Shown piece by piece: positions 1 to 5,877 of a stretch of DNA of 8,204 bases (the stretch's first letter is position 1; every line of letters begins with the position of its first letter). The position numbers and the translations under genes are program-made. Source of the stretch: an uncultured Caulobacteraceae bacterium (GTDB lineage: Bacteria; Pseudomonadota; Alphaproteobacteria; Caulobacterales; Caulobacteraceae); assembly GCA_937910255.1 (NCBI GenBank), contig CALEOQ010000367.1, forward strand, positions 1-8,204, given 5' to 3'. Below the pieces are notes generated by a model. It did not search any database. It was not told the origin of the DNA and worked only from the letters and a program-made list of their open reading frames with translations.

Positions 1-122
1 AGCACGGTGACGACGCAGAGATCAAGAGGATGGCGCAGAAAACTGCGGACGAGCAGCGCAAGGAGATTGCCGAGCTGCAGGCCTGGCTCGACAAGCATGG
101 CGGACGCACGCCGAAGCCCTGA
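1..122 (+). CDS. DUF305 family protein, C-terminal fragment (5' end outside window)
   Basis: The reading frame is open from base 3 to the TGA at 120-122 and encodes 39 residues beginning HGDDAEIKRMAQKTADEQ. The amphipathic helix with the pattern xEIKxMAxxTxxEQxxEIAELxxWL and the ending 'WLDKHG' is typical of the last helix of DUF305 proteins. These are four-helix-bundle, ferritin-like periplasmic proteins often found in copper and silver resistance clusters. The diagnostic MxPHHxGA motif would lie upstream, outside the window. A second, membrane-anchored DUF305 protein sits at 5878-6375, which supports a metal-related role. Start, signal peptide and full length cannot be seen. Family assignment rests on a short fragment, so confidence is moderate to good. 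Confidence 0.72.
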   Translation, partial: HGDDAEIKRMAQKTADEQRKEIAELQAWLDKHGGRTPKP

Positions 123-130
123 GCACATCC

Positions 131-159
131 GCGGCGGGCAGGGTGCCCCGCGCCCGCCC
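131..159. terminator. GC-rich hairpin between convergent genes, possible bidirectional terminator
   Basis: GGCGGGC at 133-139 pairs perfectly with GCCCGCC at 152-158, and an inner GGG/CCC can extend the stem. It lies 10 bases after the DUF305 stop and before the convergent acyltransferase stop, which is where a terminator is expected. There is no T-tract on either strand, so intrinsic termination is uncertain. Confidence 0.3.
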
Positions 160-189
160 AAGGCGATCGCTCACCCCTGACCCCATGAC

Positions 190-1362
190 CTAGACGTCGG
201 GCGGCTGGGAGCCTGGCGGCATCTGGGCCCGCGCCTCAGGGGCGGGCCAAAGACGATCCGCCCTGCGCCGAATCCAGGCACGAGCCGGGCCTTCGAACAG
301 TAGGTGAAGGGCGATGGCCGCTAAGAGCGAAAGCGCCAGGAGGGCGGCCACCTCCCACCAGCCGAGGACATATTGGCTGTCGCGCCCCTGGGCGGCCGAC
401 CAGACGCCCTTCCAGGCGATCAGGATGGGCATGTGGACGAGATAGAGCGCGTAGGAGGCTTCACCGCCGAGACGGGGCCAGCGCGCCTTGAGGACACCCT
501 CGGCTTGTACCTTCGATAGCATGGCCAGAGCCAGTACGAGCGGGCCCGCCGCGGCGACGACCCATCGGTCATCGGCCTTCAGGTGCATGAGCGCGACGAG
601 AAGAATCGCCGCCGCCCAGGCGAACAGGACAGCGGCCCGCCGACCAAGCAGCAGCCGTACTCCCAAGTGGTAGAGGGCCACCCCGTAGAGGAATTCCGGG
701 ATGATGCGCAGGATGCCCATGCTCGCTTCGGCGTGCACCACGACATCGCCGAAGGCGGCTTGGTAGAACTGGTCCAGCGCCAGGAAGAGAAGAGCGGTCA
801 GCGCTAAGAGCAGCATCGGCCGGCGCCGAAGCTTCAGGCCGATCCACGCAAATGCCGGGAAGGCGAGATAGGCGAACCACTCGGCCGACAGCGACCACGA
901 GGGGCCGTTCCAGTCGGCCTTCACCATCTCGGGAAGCCAGGCGTGAACCAGCAGCAGCGTCGTGACCAGACCGAGAGGATTGTAGAGATTGCGGTCGAAC
1001 TGCACGCCCATCAGGCTGGCCGTCGTGACCATCACCAGCACAAAGGCGAGCACAGCCAAGTGCGCCGGATAGATCCGGGCGAAGCGGGCGACCAGGAACC
1101 GGCCGTAGTTCAGCCGATGGCCGGCGATGGCATCGCGATAGGCGTGGGTCAGGACAAAGCCGGAGAGGATGAAGAAGGCGTCCACGCCGAGGCGCGCCCG
1201 GTCGAGGAAGCCGGTCGTCGCCATTGCGTCCCATGGCCACTGCAGCTGGTAGTGGAAGAACACCACGCCCAAAGCGAGGCCGAAGCGCACGCTGGTGAGG
1301 GCTGGAAGATCGGCTGGGAACGGATGTCTAGCCTCGTGCGCCTCGCTTTCGCGACGAACCAT
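190..1362 (-). CDS. Acyltransferase-3 family membrane protein (OafA/YrhL-like)
   Basis: This is an integral inner-membrane O-acyltransferase of the acyltransferase-3 family, which typically moves acetyl or other acyl groups onto cell-surface sugars. From the chosen start it has 390 residues. The family's N-terminal signature is visible: ALTSVRFGLALGVVFFHYQ (about 21-39, with the conserved His at 37), RLGVDAFFILSGFVLTH (about 57-73), RFxRIYPxH (93-101) and GPSWSLSAEWFAYLAFP (about 153-169). These are followed by a run of hydrophobic helices to the C-terminus. An upstream ATG at 1413 would give 407 residues, but those extra codons overlap the candidate promoter and its -10 element (1396-1400). 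The ATG at 1360-1362 is therefore preferred; 1377 is a second option. The gene is divergent from the sensor/sigma operon and may share its control. The acceptor substrate cannot be read from sequence. Confidence 0.88.
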   Translation of the reverse strand: MVRRESEAHEARHPFPADLPALTSVRFGLALGVVFFHYQLQWPWDAMATTGFLDRARLGVDAFFILSGFVLTHAYRDAIAGHRLNYGRFLVARFARIYPAHLAVLAFVLVMVTTASLMGVQFDRNLYNPLGLVTTLLLVHAWLPEMVKADWNGPSWSLSAEWFAYLAFPAFAWIGLKLRRRPMLLLALTALLFLALDQFYQAAFGDVVVHAEASMGILRIIPEFLYGVALYHLGVRLLLGRRAAVLFAWAAAILLVALMHLKADDRWVVAAAGPLVLALAMLSKVQAEGVLKARWPRLGGEASYALYLVHMPILIAWKGVWSAAQGRDSQYVLGWWEVAALLALSLLAAIALHLLFEGPARAWIRRRADRLWPAPEARAQMPPGSQPPDV

Positions 1363-1395
1363 TCCCGCGCCCCCCATATCCCCGACACTATAGGA

Positions 1396-1422
1396 TACGC
1401 AGCGCCGAGCCACGGGCCCTCA
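1396..1422 (-). promoter_or_regulatory. Candidate ECF promoter for the acyltransferase gene
   Basis: Read on the minus strand, TGAGGGC (1422-1416) is followed after 15 bases by GCGTA (1400-1396). This matches, with one difference in the -35-like half, the AGGGG-N15-GCGTA elements found upstream of the anti-sigma operon and copA. The expected transcript start near 1389 leaves a leader of about 26 bases to the ATG at 1362. The -35-like halves of this and the opposite promoter form one palindrome. Functional assignment is inference. Confidence 0.45.
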
Positions 1423-1430
1423 GGTGAGGG
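1417..1430. repeat. Inverted repeat CCCTCA-GG-TGAGGG between divergent genes
   Basis: A perfect 6-base inverted repeat with a 2-base centre. Each arm is the -35-like half (TGAGGG) of one of two back-to-back candidate promoters. The symmetry can be explained by the divergent promoters themselves, but it could also be an operator for a dimeric regulator. Confidence 0.5.
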
Positions 1431-1451
1431 GATCTTCTCTCGGCCCGCGTA
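1425..1451 (+). promoter_or_regulatory. Candidate autoregulated ECF promoter of the anti-sigma/sensor/sigma operon
   Basis: AGGGG at 1427-1431 and GCGTA at 1447-1451 are separated by 15 bases. The same two words at the same spacing occur upstream of copA (2796-2820), and similarity continues past the -10-like half (GCGTA-n-AG-n-TT). A CGT-containing -10 about 16 bases from a -35 box is the usual architecture of ECF sigma promoters. Because the downstream operon encodes an ECF sigma factor, autoregulation is the simplest reading. The expected transcript start is near 1458, about 25 bases before the ATG at 1483. Confidence 0.55.
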
Positions 1452-1482
1452 TAGATTCGTGAAGCAAGGTCGGGGAATTGCA

Positions 1483-1776
1483 ATGAACGACAGACTTGAT
1501 GAAGACCTGAGAGCCCTTCGATCCGAGCCCCGCCCGGCGAGCTATCAGCAGCTGGAGCTTAGGGTGTGGAACGGCATCGAGCGCGTCCGCCAAGCGCGGG
1601 CGGCGGCGCCGACGCTTTATGCCGCTCGAGCTGCGGCCGTGATTGGCGCGCTGGGGCTGGGCGTGGCGAGCGGCGGGGCGACTGCCGCTGCGGTGGCGGC
1701 GCAGTCGCAAGAGGTGTCCGCCTTTTCCCTAAAGGCGGAGCTCGCGCCCTCGACCCTCCTGGATCACCACGGATGA
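1483..1776 (+). CDS. Small single-span membrane protein, probable anti-sigma factor (CnrY-like by position)
   Basis: 97 residues from the ATG at 1483, with a weak GGGG ribosome-binding site at 1472-1475. A charged cytoplasmic N-terminus (1-46) contains a helix, QQLELRVWNGIERVRQ (22-37). One hydrophobic, Ala/Gly-rich transmembrane segment follows (about 47-70), then a short, probably periplasmic, tail ending LAPSTLLDHHG. Size and topology match anti-sigma factors of the CnrY kind, which hold their ECF sigma at the membrane through the N-terminal helix. Its stop overlaps the start of the sensor gene (ATGA, 1773-1776), implying translational coupling. Sequence similarity to CnrY itself is not obvious to me, so the assignment rests on topology, size and gene order. 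The frame stays open far upstream, but that part is antisense to the acyltransferase and is not believed. Confidence 0.75.
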   Translation: MNDRLDEDLRALRSEPRPASYQQLELRVWNGIERVRQARAAAPTLYAARAAAVIGALGLGVASGGATAAAVAAQSQEVSAFSLKAELAPSTLLDHHG

Positions 1777-2213
1777 GTTTCTTCAGCCGTGGACTGATCC
1801 TCACGCTGCTCCTGACGGTCATCGCGGCCGTCGGGGGAACCTGGATTGGCGCGCGCTATATCTATGACCAGCGTCACCAGCCTTCGCTGCATGAGTTCGT
1901 CCACGAAGAGCTGAAACTCGCCCCCGAGCAGCGGAAGAGGCTGGATGTGCTCGAGCAGGACTTCGCGGTTCGTCGTCGGGCGCGGGAGGCCGAGCTGCGC
2001 GCCGCCAACGCCGAACTCGCCCGGGCCATTCAGGTGCGTCACGAGTATTCGCCGGAGGTGAAGGCCGCGGTCGAAAGGTTCCACGACGCCATGGGGGCGC
2101 TTCAGAACGAAACCATCCTGCACGTCCTGGCGATGCGCACCGTGTTGACGCCGGAGCAGGCCGCGCAGTTCGACAAGCGTGTCGCCGAGGCCCTCACTGA
2201 ACAGGCGCCGTGA
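1773..2213 (+). CDS. CnrX-like periplasmic heavy-metal sensor
   Basis: 146 residues with one N-terminal membrane anchor (about 7-28) and a periplasmic all-helical domain of the CnrX/Spy-like metal-resistance group. In CnrX of Cupriavidus metallidurans, nickel and cobalt are bound by H42, H46, E63, H119 and M123. Here H40, H44, E61, H117 and M121 occur with exactly the same spacing, inside LHEFVHEELKL, LEQDFAVRRR and ILHVLAMR. The Q/D-x-x-R-R-R stretch and RAANAELARAI also resemble CnrX. The likely role is to sense a periplasmic metal ion and make the neighbouring anti-sigma release the ECF sigma. The gene overlaps its neighbours on both sides (ATGA upstream, GTGA downstream). The inducing metal is unknown; the genomic context points to copper, while the CnrX precedent points to nickel/cobalt. 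Confidence 0.87.
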   Translation: MSFFSRGLILTLLLTVIAAVGGTWIGARYIYDQRHQPSLHEFVHEELKLAPEQRKRLDVLEQDFAVRRRAREAELRAANAELARAIQVRHEYSPEVKAAVERFHDAMGALQNETILHVLAMRTVLTPEQAAQFDKRVAEALTEQAP

Positions 2214-2782
2214 CGCTGGAGGAAGAGACGGACGCCGATCTCGTCCTGCGCGCGCGGACTGGGGACGATCGGGCGTTCACGAGGCTCATGCGGCGGCACA
2301 ACCCGCCGCTCTACGGCTTCGTGCGTCGCTACATCGCCGATGCCGACGCCGCCGTCGACGTCGTGCAGGAGACCTTCGTGGCGGCGTGGAAGGCGCTCGC
2401 CCGCTTCGATGATCGCCGGGCCTTTCCCGTGTGGCTCCGCGCAATCGCGCTGAACAAATGCCGTGACCGCGCCCGCCGCCTGGCGGTGCGTCGGCTCATT
2501 CTCGGCGAGAAGGACGAGCAATCTCCCGAGGCGCAGGCGCAGCCTGACCTGGCGCCCGACGGCGAGGACTCGATCGTCTCGGCGCAGCGTCGGGCCGTCG
2601 TCCAGAAGGCCATCGACCGCCTGCCGATCAAGCTCAAGGAGCCGTTGCTCCTGACGTATTTCGACGAGCTCACGCACCAGGAAGCCGCCTTGCTCCTGGG
2701 CGTGACGGTCAAGACAATCGAGACGCGCGTCTATCGGGCCCGTCAGCGGCTCGCGGAGCTTCTCGACCGCTCGGCGATTTAA
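2210..2782 (+). CDS. ECF RNA polymerase sigma factor (CnrH-like by context)
   Basis: 190 residues from a GTG start that overlaps the stop of the sensor gene (GTGA at 2210-2213). Region 2 spans about 10-91: LVLRARTGDDRAFTRLMRRH, then DAAVDVVQETFVAAWKAL (core and -10 recognition), then FPVWLRAIALNKCRDRARR. A polar linker follows (about 100-125). Region 4 spans about 127-185, with LPIKLKEPLLLTYFDELTHQEAA leading into the helix-turn-helix LLGVTVKTIETRVYRARQRL. There is no extra C-terminal domain. In a CnrYXH-type circuit, the sigma is released from the membrane anti-sigma when the sensor binds metal. Likely targets are the AGGGG-N15-GCGTA elements before its own operon, copA and the acyltransferase (inference). 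Confidence 0.93.
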   Translation: MTLEEETDADLVLRARTGDDRAFTRLMRRHNPPLYGFVRRYIADADAAVDVVQETFVAAWKALARFDDRRAFPVWLRAIALNKCRDRARRLAVRRLILGEKDEQSPEAQAQPDLAPDGEDSIVSAQRRAVVQKAIDRLPIKLKEPLLLTYFDELTHQEAALLLGVTVKTIETRVYRARQRLAELLDRSAI

Positions 2783-2793
2783 GTCTCACAAGT

Positions 2794-2820
2794 TCAGGGG
2801 CGGGCGCCGCCGACTGCGTA
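2794..2820 (+). promoter_or_regulatory. Candidate ECF promoter upstream of copA
   Basis: AGGGG (2796-2800) and GCGTA (2816-2820) are separated by 15 bases, identical in both words and spacing to the element before the anti-sigma operon. Conserved bases also follow (GCGTA-n-AG-n-TT-n-n-TG). The element lies just after the sigma gene stop and 22 bases upstream of the CueR-type -35 box, so copA appears to have tandem promoters. A short GC hairpin (2799-2811) lies inside the spacer but has no T-tract, so I do not call it a terminator. Confidence 0.5.
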
Positions 2821-2842
2821 GAGCTTATTGTGTGGCGGGCGC

Positions 2843-2873
2843 TTGACCTTCCCACAGTGGGAAGCTCGATCAC
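2843..2873 (+). promoter_or_regulatory. CueR/HmrR-type copper-responsive operator-promoter of copA
   Basis: A TTGACC -35 box (2843-2848) runs into a perfect palindrome, CTTCCCAC-A-GTGGGAAG (2848-2864). This is the layout of MerR-family copper promoters such as E. coli copA, where the regulator untwists an overlong 19-base spacer. With a 19-base spacer the -10 would be GATCAC (2868-2873), which is weak. A second near-identical site is at 6389. No MerR-family gene is in the window, so the regulator must act in trans. Confidence 0.8.
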
Positions 2874-2904
2874 CGTGCCCATTGTTCCGATCGTAGGATT
2901 TTGA

Positions 2905-4764
2905 ATGCCCAGGCCGAGACCTGTCCTTGACCGCCGCACCCTGATCCAAGGGGCGGCCATCCTTGGGGGCGGAGCGGCGATCAGCTCGCTCCTGCCCGCC
3001 TGGGCGCAGAGCGCGACCCCCGGCCTGGTCTCGACCCTGCCCACGCTTTCCGGCGAGGACATCAAGCTGACGATCGGCCATACCCCGATTACGATCGACG
3101 GCCAGCGCCGCCATGCAGTAACCATCAACGGCACCGTGCCGGGTCCGCTCCTTCGCCTGAAGGAAGGCCAGCGGGTCCGCATCGCCGTCACCAACACCCT
3201 CGACGAAGACACGTCGATCCACTGGCACGGCCTTCTGGTGCCGTTCCAGATGGACGGCGTTCCTGGGGTCAGCTTCCCAGGCATCAAGCCTGGCGAGACC
3301 TTCGTCTACGAGTTCCCGATCATCCAGTCGGGCACCTACTGGTACCACAGCCACTCCGACCTGCAGGAAGCCGAGGGGCACTATGCGCCGATCGTCATCG
3401 AGCCGGCGGGGACCGATCCGGTGCAAGCCGATCGTGAGCACGTTATCGTCCTGGCCGATCACAGCGAGATGCACCCCCACTTGATCTTCAAGCGGCTGAA
3501 GCAGCAAGGCGGGGTCTTCAACTATCAGCGCCAGACGATCGCCGGCCTTCTTGCGGGCAAGGACCAGACCCTGGACGAGCGGATCGAATGGGCCAAGATG
3601 CTCATGGATCCGACGGACATCTCGGATGTCACCGGCGCGGTGATGACCTTCCTCGTTAACGGCCATGGTCCCAAGGACAATTGGACCGGTCTCTTTGCGC
3701 CAGGGGAGCGCGTGCGCCTGCGCTTCATCAACAGCGCGGCGCAGATGGTCTTCAATGTCCGCATTCCCGGCCTGAAGCTCACCGTGGTGGCCGCCGATGG
3801 CCAGAATGTGCGCCCTGTCGAGGTGGATGAGTTCCAGATCGGCAACGCCGAAACCTACGACGTGATTGTCCAGCCGACGGAAGATCGCGCCTACACGATC
3901 GTCTCTGAGGCTATCGACCGCTCTGGCATGGGACGGGCGACCCTGGCGCCCCGCGCTGGAATGAGCGCGGCCGTGCCGCCGCTGCGTGAGCGGCCCATTC
4001 TGACCATGAAGGATATGGGCATGGACATGGCGGCGCATGGCGGCATGGCGGGCATGGGCGCTTCGGGCATGGCTGGGATGGACCACTCCAGCATGCCGGG
4101 GATGGATCACGGGGCCATGCCAGGCATGGCGGCCGCTGGGCCGCCGCCGGGCATGGCTCCCCCCCGCCAGCGCGGCTCGGATGTGATGGGCGACATGGGC
4201 GGCATGGAGATGAACATGCTCGACTGGTCGAAGGCCCCTCAGATCAAGAAGGGCCCCGGCGTGCAGATGATCGCGCCCATGCCGATGGATCGCACCGGCG
4301 ATCCGGGCCTTGGGCTGGAAAGCGTCGGTCACCGCGTGCTGGTCTACAAGGACCTCATCGCCCTCGAACCCAACCCCGACTCGAGGCCGCCCGATCGGGC
4401 GGTGGACATCCACCTGACCGGCAATATGGAGCGGTTCATCTGGGGCTTCGACGGCTGGAAGTTCAGCGAGAACCCGCCGGCCTATTCCTTCCGAGCCGGC
4501 GAACGCGTGCGCATTACCCTGATCAACGACTCGATGATGACGCATCCGATTCACTTGCACGGGCACTTCTTCGAGCTGGTGCACGGACCGGTCGGCCATC
4601 TGCCGCGAAAGCACACGGTGAACGTGCTGCCCGGCGGCAAGGTGTCATTCGACTTCACCGCGGAAGGCGGCGACTGGGCCTTCCACTGCCACATGCTCTA
4701 CCACATGCACGCGGGCATGTTCCAAGTCTTCAAGGTGCGCCCGGTCGAAGGAGCGGCGGCATGA
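2905..4764 (+). CDS. copA: CopA, periplasmic multicopper oxidase of copper resistance
   Basis: 619 residues, the usual length for PcoA/CopA-type proteins, which bind copper and oxidise Cu(I) to less toxic Cu(II) in the periplasm. The N-terminus has a Tat signal (DRRTLIQGAA at 9-18, hydrophobic core, cleavage probably near AWAQS about 32-36), fitting export of a folded metalloenzyme. Copper-ligand motifs are complete: HWHG (106-109), HSH (148-150), HPIHLHGH (547-554) and HCHMLYHMHAGM (594-605), the last holding the type 1 Cys595 with His600 and Met605. A Met-rich insert (368-438, 18 Met, with MPGMDH-like repeats) resembles those thought to bind extra copper. The ATG at 2905 has an AGGA ribosome-binding site at 2895-2898. 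Expression is probably set by two upstream promoters. The stop overlaps copB (ATGA at 4761-4764). Confidence 0.97.
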   Translation: MPRPRPVLDRRTLIQGAAILGGGAAISSLLPAWAQSATPGLVSTLPTLSGEDIKLTIGHTPITIDGQRRHAVTINGTVPGPLLRLKEGQRVRIAVTNTLDEDTSIHWHGLLVPFQMDGVPGVSFPGIKPGETFVYEFPIIQSGTYWYHSHSDLQEAEGHYAPIVIEPAGTDPVQADREHVIVLADHSEMHPHLIFKRLKQQGGVFNYQRQTIAGLLAGKDQTLDERIEWAKMLMDPTDISDVTGAVMTFLVNGHGPKDNWTGLFAPGERVRLRFINSAAQMVFNVRIPGLKLTVVAADGQNVRPVEVDEFQIGNAETYDVIVQPTEDRAYTIVSEAIDRSGMGRATLAPRAGMSAAVPPLRERPILTMKDMGMDMAAHGGMAGMGASGMAGMDHSSMPGMDHGAMPGMAAAGPPPGMAPPRQRGSDVMGDMGGMEMNMLDWSKAPQIKKGPGVQMIAPMPMDRTGDPGLGLESVGHRVLVYKDLIALEPNPDSRPPDRAVDIHLTGNMERFIWGFDGWKFSENPPAYSFRAGERVRITLINDSMMTHPIHLHGHFFELVHGPVGHLPRKHTVNVLPGGKVSFDFTAEGGDWAFHCHMLYHMHAGMFQVFKVRPVEGAAA

Positions 4765-5843
4765 TCCGGACGTCCCTCCTGGCCCTGGCGCTGGCCGGTT
4801 CTGCGACGGCTGCAGCCGCCCAGGCCGCCGATCCGCACGCCGGTCACGTGATGCCGGCGCAGCCGGCTGCTGCCGCCGATCCGCACGCGGGGCATGTGAT
4901 GCCGGCCAAGCCGCCCGCCTCAAGTCCCGCCCGGCCCTCCGAAACGCCCGCGGCCCCCGCGGATCCCCATGCAGGGCATGTGATGCCCGCGCAGCCCGCT
5001 CCCGCGCCTACCGATCCGCACGCCGGACACGTTATGCCGGCCCCGGCCGACCCGCACGCGGGCCACACCATGGCGCCGATGGATGGCGGGCAGATGGGGT
5101 CGGACCTGCCGGTCGGCAATGCGCCGGCGCCGGCCGTAATTGCCGACAACGTGGCCGATCGGGTCTTCGGGGCGGGGCAGATGCAGCGCGCCCGCGGTAT
5201 CCTCGCGAGCGAGCACGGGGGTTCGCGGGCCTCCAAGCTCCAGGCGGACCTGCTCGAGTGGGCCCCGAACGGCGACCGCTACAGCTGGGAGGTCGAGGGT
5301 TGGTACGGCGGCGATATCAATAGGTTCGTCTTCAAGACCGAGGGGGAAGGCCAGTCACGCGAAGGCGTGGAAGCCGCGGAGGTTCAGCTCCTCTATTCCC
5401 GCGCCGTCGCCCGCTACACCGACGTACAGGTTGGCATCCGCTATGACCTGGAACCGCGCTCGCGCGCCTACGCCACGCTCGGCGTGGACGCGATGTTCCC
5501 CTACTGGTTCGAAGCCGAGGGCTCGCTCTTCCTGTCCGAAAAGGGCGATCTGCTGGCCCGTGTCGAGGGCAGCTACGATTTCCGGCTGACGCAGCGGCTG
5601 ATCCTGCAGCCCCGGGCGGAGCTCGAATTCGCGGCCCAGGACATCCCGGATAGCGAGATCGGCTCGGGCCTGTCCAAGGGCGAGCTCGGCCTGCGGCTCC
5701 GCTACGAAATCCGCCGGGAGTTCGCCCCCTACATCGGCGTCGCCTACGAGCGCGCGTTCGGCGACACCGCTGACTTCGTGCGCGCCCACGGGGAAGACGT
5801 GGAGAGCACGCGCTTCATCGTGGGCCTGAGAGCTTGGTTTTGA
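4761..5843 (+). CDS. copB: CopB, outer-membrane copper resistance protein
   Basis: 360 residues. A Sec signal peptide (1-22, cleavage near AAAAQA) is followed by a low-complexity His/Met-rich region with five copies of DPHAGHxM (starting at residues 24, 40, 68, 85 and 97). The conserved CopB/PcoB domain runs from about 128 (DNVADRVFGAGQMQRARGIL) to the end. It includes LLEWAPNGDRYSWEVEGWYGG, then alternating beta-strand segments such as VQVGIRYDLEPRSRAYATLG, and it ends in Phe (RFIVGLRAWF), a typical last-strand signal of outer-membrane beta-barrels. CopB is thought to bind or retain copper at the outer membrane alongside CopA; its exact mechanism is not settled. The start overlaps the copA stop, so the two are translationally coupled. 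Confidence 0.95.
   Translation: MIRTSLLALALAGSATAAAAQAADPHAGHVMPAQPAAAADPHAGHVMPAKPPASSPARPSETPAAPADPHAGHVMPAQPAPAPTDPHAGHVMPAPADPHAGHTMAPMDGGQMGSDLPVGNAPAPAVIADNVADRVFGAGQMQRARGILASEHGGSRASKLQADLLEWAPNGDRYSWEVEGWYGGDINRFVFKTEGEGQSREGVEAAEVQLLYSRAVARYTDVQVGIRYDLEPRSRAYATLGVDAMFPYWFEAEGSLFLSEKGDLLARVEGSYDFRLTQRLILQPRAELEFAAQDIPDSEIGSGLSKGELGLRLRYEIRREFAPYIGVAYERAFGDTADFVRAHGEDVESTRFIVGLRAWF
4830..5078 (+). repeat. Five-copy DPHAGHVMPA coding repeat in CopB
   Basis: Five copies of a roughly ten-codon unit (DPHAGHVMPA, the last copy DPHAGHTMAP) are separated by Ala/Pro-rich linkers of 2 to 18 residues. Each copy supplies two His and one Met, a plausible copper-binding unit. The nucleotide copies differ at third positions, so the repeat is kept at protein level and is not a recent DNA duplication. 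Confidence 0.9.
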
Positions 5844-5866
5844 GTTGCTATGAAGCAACGCCGCTC

Positions 5867-5872
5867 AGGAGG
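5867..5872 (+). promoter_or_regulatory. Strong ribosome-binding site fixing the GTG start of the membrane DUF305 gene
   Basis: AGGAGG lies five bases before GTG at 5878-5880. The nearby ATG at 5876 runs straight into a stop (ATG TGA), so the GTG is the real start. Confidence 0.8.
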
Positions 5873-5877
5873 TTGAT

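Noticed and set aside
1363..1413. Longer acyltransferase start at 1413
   Set aside because: The extra 17 codons overlap the candidate promoter and have no family similarity; the start at 1362 sits well after the promoter.
943..1482. Upstream extension of the anti-sigma frame giving a 277-residue protein
   Set aside because: The extension is antisense to the acyltransferase and crosses the divergent promoter region. The ATG at 1483 gives a protein of the expected size and topology.
1566..1772. Upstream extension of the sensor frame
   Set aside because: It overlaps the anti-sigma gene in another frame. The ATG at 1773 gives a membrane anchor directly at the N-terminus and the coupled ATGA overlap.
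2799..2811. GGCGG-GCG-CCGCC hairpin after the sigma gene as a terminator
   Set aside because: Short, without a T-tract, and inside the spacer of the candidate copA promoter.
2794..4614. A 606-codon open frame on the minus strand, antisense to almost all of copA
   Set aside because: Its translation has no recognisable domain and odd composition. It mirrors copA codon for codon, a common artefact opposite high-GC genes.
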